Assembly: GCA_002633005.1 (NCBI GenBank) | Contig: NMRA01000465.1 | Location: 95,310-159,309 of the forward strand | Source of the DNA: Phoronis australis | Lineage: Eukaryota > Phoronida > Phoronidae | Direction: 5' to 3' | DNA length: 64,000 nt | Part shown: in pieces, positions 1 to 13,300 of the stretch | How positions within the stretch are numbered: position 1 is the stretch's first letter | Layout: the number at the start of each line of letters is the position of its first letter | Program-made: the position numbers and the translations under genes | Notes under the pieces: generated by a model | What the model was told of the DNA's origin: nothing | The model's input: only the letters and a program-made list of their open reading frames with translations | The model's database searches: none

Positions 1-841
1 GGTCTGAGGGTAGAGGAGGTTTTAGACTCGTGTCTCGCGTTTTGGTTTAACGCTTCAACTTCGTGTTTAAGGTTTGTGCTTCATATTTAAGTTTAGTGCT
101 TGATATTGCACAGTCAACGTGGAATCCTGAACAAAAATTTTTTGTTTGTTTGTGACGTCACAATACAGCACGCGCCACGTAATGTGAAAGTGACATTTGA
201 AATCCAGGACCTGCATGGACTATTTTTGTAAACGTGAGGTGAAGAAAGTGTCAGAACGAAAACGAAGCTGATTTAGCGGGTTTACCGTAAGTAAATATGA
301 GCCAGTCAGAACAGTTTTCACTTGCTTGGTAACTGACACGTCGGATTTCTAAATTTCAAAGGCAAGTACTCCTAAAGTTTCTCAAAATTCGACTTCAAGT
401 ACCAATCAATACCCATATCCTGTGCATGCAATAGTTGCTGATCTCGCTCCATTTCTTCCAAAAATCGCTATATCGTTACTAGTTTAAGGTTTCTGAACAA
501 GTCCTACAAAACCGTCAAAAATGTTGCGTGAACAGCGACTGATTGAAGTTTTGATGCGTTTGTTTGTAACTACAACGATAAATATTTCACAATAATCTTC
601 TGAACCCGACATAGCGCTTGCACATGGTCCAACAGTGCTCAGGGATGTGTTTTTCTAAACTCACAAGACAAAACAGCGATTGTTTACGCTTCGCAAGTTC
701 AGTTCGCATTTTGATAGTTAGAAATAAGGAGTATGTTTCGCGACAAGTAAAACTGCGAAAAAAGCGTACTACATTAGGCAAAAAATAAGTAGAGTGGGAG
801 CATTGACGGCCTTTAAGAAAAGATGCAAACATTATAAATCA

Positions 842-1077
842 TGGGCCCGTTCCAACAACTTGACTTAGCTAAGACCAATCTTAAATGCGAATAAATTTTA
901 AGATAAGACTTAAAATTGTCTCGAGACCGTTTCAAGAATGAGATCTTAAGTCTGAATTAAGTTTTTGATAAAAGTTTTGTCTTTATCTTATCGGATGTGG
1001 AAGTTTCAAAGTATGGATGCAAATCTTAGACTTAAGTCAAAAATGAACTTAAGTCAGTTTCTTGGAGCAGTCCCCAT
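842..1077. repeat. MITE-like element with subterminal inverted repeats
   Basis: The left end (gggcccgttccaacaactt, then gacttagc) and the reverse complement of the right end (ggggactgctccaagaaac, then tgacttaag) are imperfect inverted repeats. The interior is full of CTTAAG/CTTAGAC motifs. Typical of non-autonomous DNA transposons; no coding capacity. It lies upstream of the ZP gene's first coding exon. Confidence 0.55.
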
Positions 1078-1304
1078 AACTTCTAAGTTTCCAGATGCTG
1101 TATTTTACAAAACAATTCTTTGTCTATAGTTTCTAATTTATCTGGATGAATGATAATGACTTATTAACACAGGTGCTTCCAATTATCTCTGTGATTCTTT
1201 TGATGGTGTTTTTTAAAAGCACAAGGAAGTGGAAAACACGCTCTTATATAGCCTGAATTTTCAATTTTAGGAATGAGTTGCACATGGGTTTGTTATTTCT
1301 ACAG

Positions 1305-4300
1305 ATGAAGATACTCCAAGTGGCCATTCTAGCCATTACATGTTATCAGGTGCGTGAGTTTTCTCATAATACAAAGAGACTGACAGTGTATTTCTCACCT
1401 AAGGCGCAAACGAAGAGCCAGTTACCGTTGACGGCATTAAGCTAAGGAATAGTTCGATGCTTGAATATCCGCAAAGGAAAGTTGTCAATGAATTATGCCA
1501 AGAGGAATAGTCCATTAAGTCCTTGACTAATTTCACGACTAGGTATGGGGTGTGTACGTAGTTCACTAACACTTATGGCAGGGGGCTGAGCGCGTAACTC
1601 TTCGTCTGCGCCATGTCTTAGCAGTTAACATGACTGCAGGTTGCAACTATATTCGTGTTGCCGACAAACTCAGGCTACTGAGGTAACAATATGAAGGCAG
1701 CTCGTTGACTTAAAGGACATTTAACCTCGTTTTAGACTATTAACAAACATTAGCTACGACTATAATCATTCAAATACTTAGAAACAAAAACAGGATTTGA
1801 ATATCATTTGTGGCAAACACATGGGAAACAAAAAAATATAACTCACGTGATCGGTCTTAGATTGCAACGTTTCCGTTACCTTCATATCGTCTAAGATCAG
1901 TACAACGAATGTCCGACATTGTTTTACGAGGTGACTATTAGTTCGCAATGCTCTAAAACTGCATAGTCAAGAGCTTGTGAGTTTCGTGTGCATATTTGCT
2001 CGACCTCGTGATACGAACCGCTGAAGTTTCAAACTTGTCGTTCGCATTTCAAAAAATCTCAACGAATATATCATTTTGAGAGATGGGAGTCACAAACTAT
2101 GGAATCAAAACTAGAAAAATAAGAAAAATCAAAACTTTTCAACTGACCTAACGTAAAGAGAGATTATTTTCCCATCTCGGCATCTTCCAACGTTTGGCGT
2201 TCGCCTGGTTTTGCACAGTAACGTATATACCCCATGTCGTAACCACAGTTTTCGCAGGAAAAATTTCGCGGATTCCTCTAAACATATGCCGGCACCGTTT
2301 TTTGGTCGTGTCTGAATGATAATAAAAAGTACGAACGGACTTCGCCGGAATTCAGGAAAAGCACGTAAACGCACAATTTTTTGCTTCACCGTACATCGCA
2401 ATAACCTAAGATAATGTTTTGGTATGCAAATTTTAGGTTAGCTTTGTGTCGACCAATACATTGTATATTACTCCGGTATGTTTTTGTTTTTTCATGGCTA
2501 CTACCCAAACGTTTATTAATTGAAATTCCCTATTGTTTTAGGTTGCGCTTCCGTTAGAAGAAGGTAAGGTGATGTAATGATTGCTCTGTTTCAAGTTCGT
2601 CACATTGTGAAACATGAGTATTAATCTTCACGTGCAGTCTTGTGCTGACCACTGGCAGCTAAGGTCGCACTTCACTGCTAGTCAGTCGCACGATACAATG
2701 AGCAAAGAAATTTCTAGGCTGATGGAATGTGAGCGCGCACGGTGTCATTTCTCCCATAATTCCGTGTCGCCGGCATATCACATCTGACAGTTGCTACTTT
2801 GCTTTGCATTGGCGGCTAACTCCCGATTATGGAAGTTACATGACAAACTCGCGAGAGCCGTAGGCCACTGGAGGCTTATAAAACCACTTCGGTGACCATT
2901 TGATATTCCCCGCGCGTCTAGAGCCAGTCCTGTGTTCTAGCGTCAAGATGATGCTTCCCAAGCTTATTACCCGCAATACTCGATTGCTCTATTTCTGCGT
3001 TATATCATTTGTATAGTATATGCACGAGCCCTCATGCGCTATAATGGTAACGAAAATAACGACGATACTTTTCAGAAAAACCATATGAGTTTCCACGTTC
3101 GTGCTTGCGCTAGACACTGCGTGACGAGTGCATGTTGATGCTTAGAATTTAGCAATATTGTCAATAATAACCATTAGGTAGATTACAGACAACAAATTCG
3201 CAACTCCGACATTTTCTTGCGCACTATCCTAGAGGAGGTGTCACTCTCCAAAATTATCAATTTCAGTTTCCGGTTAGTGTATTGTGACGGGAAATTCTCG
3301 CATCTACTTAACTGTCCAGTACAACGAAAAAATAATTGGGGATTGAAACGCTGTTCAAAAATCTCTTCCAATTATAGAACTGTTGGTATCGTGAGTACAA
3401 TGTACTTTTGGAACCCGACCACACAACATCTGACCATGATATGCAGACGATGTACTTGCCGGAAGTAAAACTTGCTAAGTTTGTCATGTGTTGCTAGTGA
3501 ATAATGACGTCATGGCTTATGTGTAAGAACACATATTTCGTCAACTGAAAATATATGGAGTTGGCCATCCACGTAATATAGTCTATGATGTATAAAACAC
3601 CTAGGCTAATAACTGATGACAGATAATTTTACAATGTTTCTTTCTTGACACATTTCATTCTCGTCTTCTTGAAGGCAGCGGACTCATTTCTAGTACACAT
3701 GCTACCGTAAAGGGTCCCGTCGTGAATAAACGAACTTTTGAGGGGTACGTCCTCGTATTTGTAAAACAAGAAAACTTATAAAAATGGTCATAATACAATT
3801 TTGTTGGTGAACATAAGAGTTTTGCTTCATGGTTTATCTTCGACCATTGAATTAGATGAGCATAAAACGTCTGACCATCTTGTAATTCCAAATTGCAATT
3901 GAAGTACAGGAGTTGGCATCGAACAAGAGAGGCATCAGAAAAAGGGAACATCGGACTCCGAACGATAGAGCCGGGTTAACGTCGGGACGGAGAAACATTG
4001 GTAGCCGGCCACTAGGGAACATTAGGACATATTTTGGAGAAGAATGGGGGAGGAGAAAACAGCGACCGAGAAATTCTGGCAAGGACCCGAGAATAGAGCA
4101 AGCGTTTTTTCATAAAACAGAAAAAGGCACCGTTGTCTTCAAAACTGAACATTAAATGAAATTTTCTTGTTTTAATGAAAATATTCTGTCGAATTTGACC
4201 ATTTCAAATTTTAAGAAAGTTACTGAATCATTTTGGTTACAGGAGTTAAAAATATTCCATCCACACCCATGAAACTCTTTGAACACTTAAAAGGTTCCTG

Positions 4301-7300
4301 CACGTAGAATGGACTATGACGACGATGATGATGAAACTGAGGCGGAAAGTCATAGGTGTAAACTAAGGATTAGAATCAACTAAGAACAATATGATTAACA
4401 CAATTCAGTAAAGACTAGTTGAAAATAAAAAGTTTAACGCCGACTTAAGTCACAAAATTAATGTTGTGTTAAAACTGCCAGTAATACAGATATCGTATAA
4501 GTAAGAAGTAATTAGTTTTTTTTGCTCGCCATATATTGGTCACATCACGTGACCTACATGTAAAGTTAAGTCTGAAAAGATCTCTTCCCCGACCGGGCCT
4601 CGAACGCGGGACCTCTGCACGGTTAGCAGGAGGTCCCAGGTTGTAGACCCGGTAGGGACACCGATCTTTTCAGACTCCACTCTAAACTTAGGTCACGTGA
4701 CCAATATGTTGCGTGTAAAAGACTATAATTCTTACTTCCACTTGAGTTAAGCGTTTAGAAATATTCACTGATGCTTGTTTTGTTCATAACATAAATCAAC
4801 AGAAACAAAAACAAAAAAATTTCAAGATTTCCGTTATATAAACTTATTTTTTTCCTCGTTCATTGTGTTAATGCATAGCAGCTTGACATGAATATTGCCA
4901 AAAGATGGCAACATGTAGCACTTGCCAAATTGCTCACCCTACCTTAGATATAAGACTATAAGAAGTTGTGACAGTGAAGACTAAGAGAACAGAACAGATC
5001 ATGTTATTACTCCATAAGAACTGAAACACACCTCTGACGTTCTTCATCATTTGCGTGCATTATGCGCGCACCCAATTGGCAAAGTGGGCAAAAAGGTCTG
5101 CCCCCGAGAGACAAACAATCCGAGAAAATGGGACAAAAGCCCACTAAATAAGGACAAACGCGCAATTCACAGGGTGCTCCCGTTTTTTTTTTTTTTTTNN
5201 NNNNNGAAAATGTATGGAGCCTTGATGGAACTTACAACAGGCTGCCTTGTTGAAATACTTCTTTCTCAAATTGCTGGGCTTGTGATTTGCTAGAAAAGGA
5301 ATACACGGCGCCAGGAGGGCATTAGTTGATTTTTACAAAAAATAAACAACTAAACATTGGGACATTTCAAATGAGGATATGTCCAACCACACAGGAAAAA
5401 TGAAGTATCCACGTTTTACATGATCACGGAATAGACAGACTATCATGCTTTTCTTTGGTTTGCCTATTCGGTCCAAGGGATCCTTGTGTGAAATCATGCA
5501 CTGAACGCTACCTGCACTGGATAAAATCTGGCAGTTCAGTCCCGTCATCGAAAACACGTAATTATTGATTCATTTTTGAAGAATACGCGAGCAGCGTGTG
5601 TGATGGTCATAAAGTAGTCACTTTTAATCCAGGTGTTGTTTAATATGCAGGTGAATATTTTTGTGGAGAGACGACTACGGTACTCAAAGTGCAATGGCAA
5701 CCGTCTGACCCTGCAAAGGCCAAGGCTTATGTTCGTTACCATTCTCAGGATCAGTCGTGTACCAAGACATTAAATGGCCCTGGTGAAACCATTACTGTGG
5801 AATATGGGAAATGTGGAATAGATGTTAGTAAGACAGTTGTGTACTGTTATAATGTTATGTTATTTAACGTTATACTATCTTAGATTGCGTCAGAGCTTGC
5901 TTGGTGTTCATGGGCAGCGCAGCACTGAAAAAATTAGAGCTATAGCCCCCCAACCTCCCTGCTATGCACCGCCAATAGACCATGAGGGACGAAGCACTGA
6001 AAAAATGGGGGCTATATAGCCCCCAGCCCCCTGTGGTGCGCCCAGCCTCCCTGCAGTGCGCCGCCCACGTGTTTCCAGCACCAACAATATTTTGTCGTTT
6101 TTGATATCTTGCCTTTGATTTTAAAAACATGTATCCTCATTTTATTATGCAAGCCGCACCAAAGGTTTCGTCTTAATCGATTCATAGAAACGTTGTCAAG
6201 CAAAACTAGCGACAGATTCACAGTGGACAAAACCACAGAACTCTAGCTTGAGTTCTATATCAAAACACAACGAACAGACTACAGATAGCGTTATGGCTGC
6301 GGTTCATGGCCTTTCCGTTAAGACTTTCGCCACAACAGTCCGCTTTTAACTATATGATTTCCCCAAAATTTACATTAAAGTTCGGATCGCAACGACAGTT
6401 TTCTTTTAATGCTGCCATTACAACTGGTTATTCCTCCTCATCTAGGTTAATGTAGTGACAAAACAGACTTCAGCCAATTTGAAGCTGTAGTGGCTGACCA
6501 TTTTGTCAGTGATGAGGATTCATTGAGGAGACAAATCCGCAATATTCACAAACTGATGATGACATAAATTCATGATCAAGCACATGTTTCGCCATTCACG
6601 TGCTGTCAGATAATTGATGGATGGAATAGACTTCGTGAAGTTCTTAGCTTTGACCAGGGCTGTAAAACAATAAGTTTTGTTTTTTCTTTCAAAGTTATAT
6701 TTTCACTGCAACCTGATAAACGGCTAGCCTTGTAAATTTTTTTCAAAAACCATGTTGACGCTGCAGCTTGTAAACTGTGCTCGTTGAAAACGACTGGTTG
6801 TATGAAATTTGTTGATCAACAGTGTTGCAGATAAAGTGTATACCTTGCTTTATTTGCGGCCTGTTTGAGCTTTCGGACTAAGCAGACACCCAGTTGGCCA
6901 TCACGGCGGTTGCTCTGTTTTGTAGCTTGTATTTCCATGGTAATGTGTGATATTGCAGAGTAGTCAGTAAGGGTGTTATAGTAATCCTTGTGAGGTAAGT
7001 AAATTGTCTTTTCCATTGTTTTGCAGAGTGTGGTGCCTAACCAAAATAATCAAAGCATTGACGTCATGGTCGTAACAACTGTGTTGAGCAGTGGCGTCCT
7101 CAGTAGTTCCGCAGACAAAATATACCAGTATCAGTGTCAGTTCAAACAGGGAAAGCCTTACGCGGACGTGTCAAAATCTACCGTCATCAACCCGCGGTAC
7201 GTAGCCTACAGCAAACAATCAGCATCAAACAACCTTTTCTGATGAGTTCACAAACACGTGTGTGTGTCACAAACACGTGTGTTTGTNTGCATGGGTAGAA

Positions 7301-10300
7301 CCTGGTCCCGTGACCATTAGCATACATCGGCCGAAATATCCGGTCAACAGCAAATCCGCGAGCCGTAGCCGTGAGATTACGACGCCCAGTAGGCTCAAGG
7401 TATGCAACTAAAGGCCGATTTGGCTGATAGCATAGCCGACTCTCTCGAAGCGTCATCCAAAGTGTTTCAACTACGAAGCTTTACTCAGTCTCTCTAAGCA
7501 ATTTCTCATGCTCAAGTTAAATACTCAAATTAGTTCTTCGAGTTTCTAAGGAGTACTCGGAAAAGCGTGACCAGCAATAATTACCGAGAAGGACCGCGTG
7601 CACACTAGGCAAAGTTACTGGAACAATCCCGAAATCCCACTTACCTACTTCAAACAGTACTCAATAGCCGGTAAATTTATTTGGAGACAGAAATATTGAA
7701 TTCTATATCATAATTCAACATTACAACCTTCCCAACCGACCACCTCTGTAACCACCATTTCGCTAGAGTAAGCTAGTAGTACGCACTCGTGCATAACTCG
7801 GGAAACACCTCGCTGGTTCCCTGCGTGCTTAGCCCAGCCAGCACCCAAGTATCGTGCAGTCATTGGTTGAGCTTTACAACACCGTAAAAATGGCGGACTG
7901 TGAACGATTTTTAGCCTTGTCATGCAAGTGGCATCGCAGTTACTATTTCGATTCTGCAGTGATGCTTAATAGCCACGTGCTTGAAGCACATACATGTACA
8001 AAATATCTGGCCGATTTAACCGATGTGTTATGCATACTGTATGAATACTGGACACTATCGTAAACAAAAGTCATCGACAGCAGAAAGATGCATTCCGAAA
8101 AGGCGCAATCACAATTTCTAGGCTTCTCATTTCCTGAACGCATAAATTTTAAGCACCGATTTGTCTGCTTAGTGTGCAACAGACCATATTTGCACTTCAG
8201 TCCACCAGTCATACAAGTTTGTTTGCGTAATGCGCTGCCTGTTGAGAATTCGACTAGCCAAGGAGAAACGCCGGTAATTCCCGAGGAAAATTAAGTGATA
8301 CCTGCGTGCTGACGCGGCTATCGCCTCACCTAGCGGCACGCAGGGAACCAGCGAGGGGAAACACCTGCCATTCGCGTTATCTTGCGTGGTTTGTTTTTTC
8401 GCAAGATTCGCACTTTCGTATAAACGTGAGGTTTCACGAAGCACTTCAATTTTATTTTTTTCTTGCTTTATCGCATCAAAATGTTCCATAGAAATCAAGT
8501 ATAGTTCTCTGGTCACAGTAAGTCTTAAAAAGGCTTGTAAAGCTTGATGCGGTTACCATTAATCGAGTGACTATATTGTGGAGTAAGTCTAATGAGGAAT
8601 TTAAATGCGCAGTGAACCAGTGTCTCATGTCAAGACAGGAATATTTGATTTGGACCACGTATCGTTATACGTATTTGAAACAGCTTTCTAAACAGGCTCA
8701 CCAGGTTCCGTATCACGGCGGTGGAGCACTGCATTCAGATTTGTGAGGCCCTCAGACACATTCACTTCCTTTCCATGATGTCCACAAAACAAATTCACCC
8801 ACATTTCACGAGGTCCTCAAACATGTTTACTCCGTTTTCATAAGGGTCTGAATCATGCCCATTCCTTTCGCACACTTAAGAACTGTCACATTGGTATTCA
8901 CTGAATTCAAGTACCGACCCATGTTGAAGTTCTCTTGACGAAAACTTGTATCATGATTGCAGGACCGTTCTCACAAGCGGGACTGCCGGCAATGTTCAGG
9001 TGGTTCTCGACATACTTGACGAAAAGTTGGTGGTGGTAACAGACGTCAATGCAGGCTCTTTGGTGATAGCGCAGATGAAATTTAACGACAGTAAGTGTGT
9101 TTAACAAAAGGAAAGTTAATTCATTGATTGATATTTGTGCAACGATACTGTAATCCATTGATTCATTTGACTCACTGATGACGTTACTGACCAAAACTAC
9201 TGTTCACGTGCACGGTCCCAACAGCATTGATCAGAGCCTTTCTTTAGAAGGGTTGTCGGTGGATATCAGTTGGAATTAAATGAATGACAACGATCCCCAC
9301 TTACGGGGCTTAACTAAGATAAGGTCCTCTATGTGAAATGCCAGCAACTAAAGATCAGGCAGCTTGTAAAGTGCAACGGAACTGGGGTGAACTCGTCTCA
9401 TTGTTTCAGTGTAGGCCTAAACACTGTTCCCAGCCAGAATGCGCCTTTTTGTGTCAAGATGTCATTGTCTGTTTCAGTTAGCATGGGCTAGCGTTGTTGT
9501 TTTTGACAAGGTGTGTTTCAAGTCGTCAAAGACTCTTGGTTCATCTCCTTCCCGTTTCCGTTTGGTGGGTGAGAAGCCTTAAAGATCGGGTGGTATGCTA
9601 AATGACATACGGCTTAAGGCCCCGCTCAAAAAGGGACTATTCAAATGTTGTTTCGGGTGATCCATTTATCCAAAAAGCTGCAGGAACTCACAGACTTTCT
9701 CGTCCTCTCAAAGTTCGTGGTCATCGGAGGGCGAGGGACAGCTGCAAAACTGTGGCCACCAAGGGGAATGAAATTGTAATGACTAAGGCCCAGAGACGAT
9801 TCGAAGCATGCAACACTGTGGTTTTGAAACCTTAACCCGCCACTGAATGCAAATGTTTTTTCCAGCTCAGTCTCTTCGAATCAGGTGAAAGTCAATATGC
9901 GGTGGTCGTACTTCCATTGAAAGGCGTGCTTTTGTGCGAAACTCCAACTCAGTTAGGTTTATTCGGATGTGTCGGATGTGTTTCTCTGCGTTGGAGTCGA
10001 ATTAGGTCTTTGCCATGTTAGTCAAAGTTCTCGTAACCGACATAGATTGTATCATCGCTGGTGCTTCTTTTTGGAGATATTGGCTACGGTCTCGTAAGTG
10101 ATCTTTTGGGAAACTGCTATTGCGGAGCAAGATGGTCTAGAGTTGCTTGAATCTCCAGTGGAGTAGGAAAAAGTTGTGAGGTGTCTAGAATCAGGGTATG
10201 CAGGCTGTGGTGTCCTTGGCAAATGTCACTTTTATTTAAACATATCGCACCCGTTCAGGTCAGCTACAACACTGCCAAACGCATGGGCGGATCCATGATT

Positions 10301-13300
10301 TTTAGCTGGGGGGGCAGGGCAGAGTATTAGCCAGGATTTTGCCCGTCAGACATCCGCACCCCCGAACTGCCAAATGGAATCTGGGAGAGTTTAGGGTGGG
10401 GGGCATGGCTCCCTCGACCCCCTCTAAATCCGCCACTGAAACGCGGTTATTATGTGAACCTTTTCTGATGGCGGTTTTGTTTACAGGTACTTGAACTTCA
10501 TTAGGGTTGATGGCTGTGGGTACAGCCACAATCGCTGAGATCCATGTCGTTGAGTCTTCTATTTTCTCGATCGATGACAGCTTCTTCACGTTTATGAATC
10601 CTAGCTTCTACGTTTTTCACGGACTTGGACGGACATTCTGCTGTTGCATAGTTGATTCCAATGACACGGTAGTAAGATTTCGAGCTTATTTCCATGGTTT
10701 TGCGTGATCTTGCGTAATCTCGCTCTTCTCGCAAGAAACTTGGTCTAGGCATCGCTAGCCTTGTATAACACCGTCATTCGGCCATGTTTGTGACTTGGTC
10801 CACTATTTACTGCCATATCCGTGTCCGATGCACGAACCTGTGTCATTAGGGTCTTTTGGAAAAGCAAAAAAATATTGTCTTCTGATTGCTTTTACCGCAT
10901 CCTCTGCACATGCTGCTTTCATAATACTCAGTATCATTTTTTAAATATTAGCACAGTTCCAGAAATCGCTTTGCATTATATCCAGGTTCTCATTCACTCT
11001 CTTGCACATATTCACAAGTAAGACCGAACTTAGGGGAATATGAGACACCTTTGTGTAATGCTCGAATGTCAGCCAGTGAAGCCATGATTTGAACCCAGGC
11101 GTGCGTTCAGTAACGCTAGGACCTACGCTAGGACCTAACTAAAATCTAGCCAAAGTCACGTGTTCTCATTTAAAATACACGGCAATGTCTCACGTGATAT
11201 CTCGAAGTCTTGCTTTTTAGCGAGGTCCTAGCGTTATTGAGCAGGAGGCTGGTCTCTCAAGCAAGAGTCCGGAACTTTAACCACTGAGCCACACTGTCGC
11301 TTCAATAATAATACTCAAGCGAACTTAGTTTTGAAACCATTACGGGTCGCAGCTTGTGTAGAACAACACGACGACGGAGACCGGATCCAATGATGACGCC
11401 ATGCAAAATGTTTAATGTTTGCGTTTACGTCTTGATAAAAAGCACAGAAATTGAAGAAGAAATGTTAAATGTACCATACCAAAATTTTTGGTAACCAAAT
11501 CCTAGCATTTATGGCCATGGTGTGAGTTATTTTTCATTTTATAAAATTATATTAAACCATGTTTTTGTCCTTCAATTTCTTTGTTGCTCTCCGAGTCAGC
11601 AAGTTAGTTATCTCCTATTCGGAACACCTCAGATATTTTCGGAGCATCTCGGATATTTCCGTAGCCTCAAATTTCCCCTCGGAGCATCTGGAACACCTCG
11701 GGCTTTCCCGCAATCCCATATCCCTCGGATGCATTTCACGTAAGCCCATATGCGAACTTAGTAAGAACTGCAAGTCGTGTGGCTTTCAAAATGGGGTATG
11801 CCGTCAAAAGTGCCGGAATACCTCCGCGGTAACTGAGCACGGACTGGGAATGACTTAGTATATGTATTTGATACTTGCTGAGTATATAGTCATGGTTTCA
11901 ACCGGCTGTTGACCAAATCCTTTTGCTGCGTAGATATAGAACACCTCCGAGGGATAATTTAACGCTACGAAAATACCAAATGTGTTTCTGATGCACCTGA
12001 ATATGAAATTCATCTCAGGATGGCCGATGTTCGTGGATACCTGTTGTGCTGGGTATCAGGAGTTCTCCTTCAAGTCCACAGCGCACGTGCAGCAAACTTT
12101 CCTATCAGCGAAACTACATATCGTTTGAAATTTACAAAATGGCTAACTAAAATATTGGTAACTTTCGATTGAGAATGTTTATATGTTGTTCACGTTGAAG
12201 AAAGGTGTGTTTAAGAATCAATATTCTAAGGATTGTTACAATAATACCGTCAGGTCAAAAGCTCTACAAGGGAAACGGTATCATCACAGACATCACATAT
12301 AGCGTTGATCCTGCGCGTCATCTCTCAGCGGTTCCCATTGAAGTCATCAAGGACGGGTGAGTAGCCATGGTAACTGCCTATCACAACAAAAACACGACAA
12401 GGTTGGCTTGCGGGTGACTTTCTTTCTTTCAAATTTGAGTCTCTTGTCCATTTAATACATGCATTCCGTCACGGTAAATAAGAACTATACAAATAACAAA
12501 TATGCTAATTTAAGTGTTGTAATCCGGGCTGGTGTCCTTGTTGTGACACCATCAGCTTCAGTTGCAATTGAGCTAGAGATCACCTGCAACTGTATTGTCA
12601 ATCCGGCCAATAATTTCCCTATTCTCAGTCAGACTCATGTATTCGTCGTTTAGTCATTCCTGGCCTTGTGCTGCATTGTACACATGTGTCTGTTTGTGGT
12701 TGTTGTTTATTTTATTTTATTTTTTTTACCGCCATCGCTCGCAGGCAGGCTATATATTTTGTCAATATTACGATTTGCGAGCCATGTAGACAATGACGAC
12801 CGTCTCTAGTTAAACTACAGTCGGTGGAGCTCCTACAGGCGCTTCTTACGTCGGAAGTTTTTCCGTGAATGATACCTCATACAAAACATCAAGTCACGTT
12901 ATTATAAATACCTTTTGCATGTAGAGGGACGTCTTAGGAGGCCATCGAGGTTTTTAATTCCTTCCAACTCTAACAAATACTCCCGTTATCAAACTTTTTC
13001 TTCGAGCAGGCCCCCTTTCAGTTCCGAAAATCAGTATCTCGTCATTTTTACATCGCGTATGCCAGGGGATATGACGTCATACCACCTGCAGCGCGCAGTG
13101 TTAAAANGGTAACCAACTCCCCCTTGTGTACGTTTTGTAAGACTGAACCTGAGACTTTGCTTCACTTATACTGGCAATGTGATGTTGTTCAAAATTTTTG
13201 GAACAACGTTGAAGGTTGGGTTAGAAGCAAAACTAATATTTCCCTTGGTACAAATGTGCTTACAGTTTTCTTTGGAAACAGATGTAGAAGCCAGCCAATT

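Noticed and set aside
9602-9835. 77-codon ORF, basic, in a ZP-gene intron
   Set aside because: No recognisable domain, no splice signals in phase with the ZP gene, and length expected by chance.
9866-9952. Possible ZP exon after a good acceptor (LSLFESGESQYAVVV)
   Set aside because: The phase does not fit between exons 5 and 6, and no donor rescues it; direct joining of 9090 to 12254 is in phase.
12812-12935. Possible extra ZP exon (open frame after tacag with SFSVNDTSYKT)
   Set aside because: It coincides with the left inverted arm of the foldback element, and joining exons 6 and 7 directly gives correct phase and the IKDGC motif.
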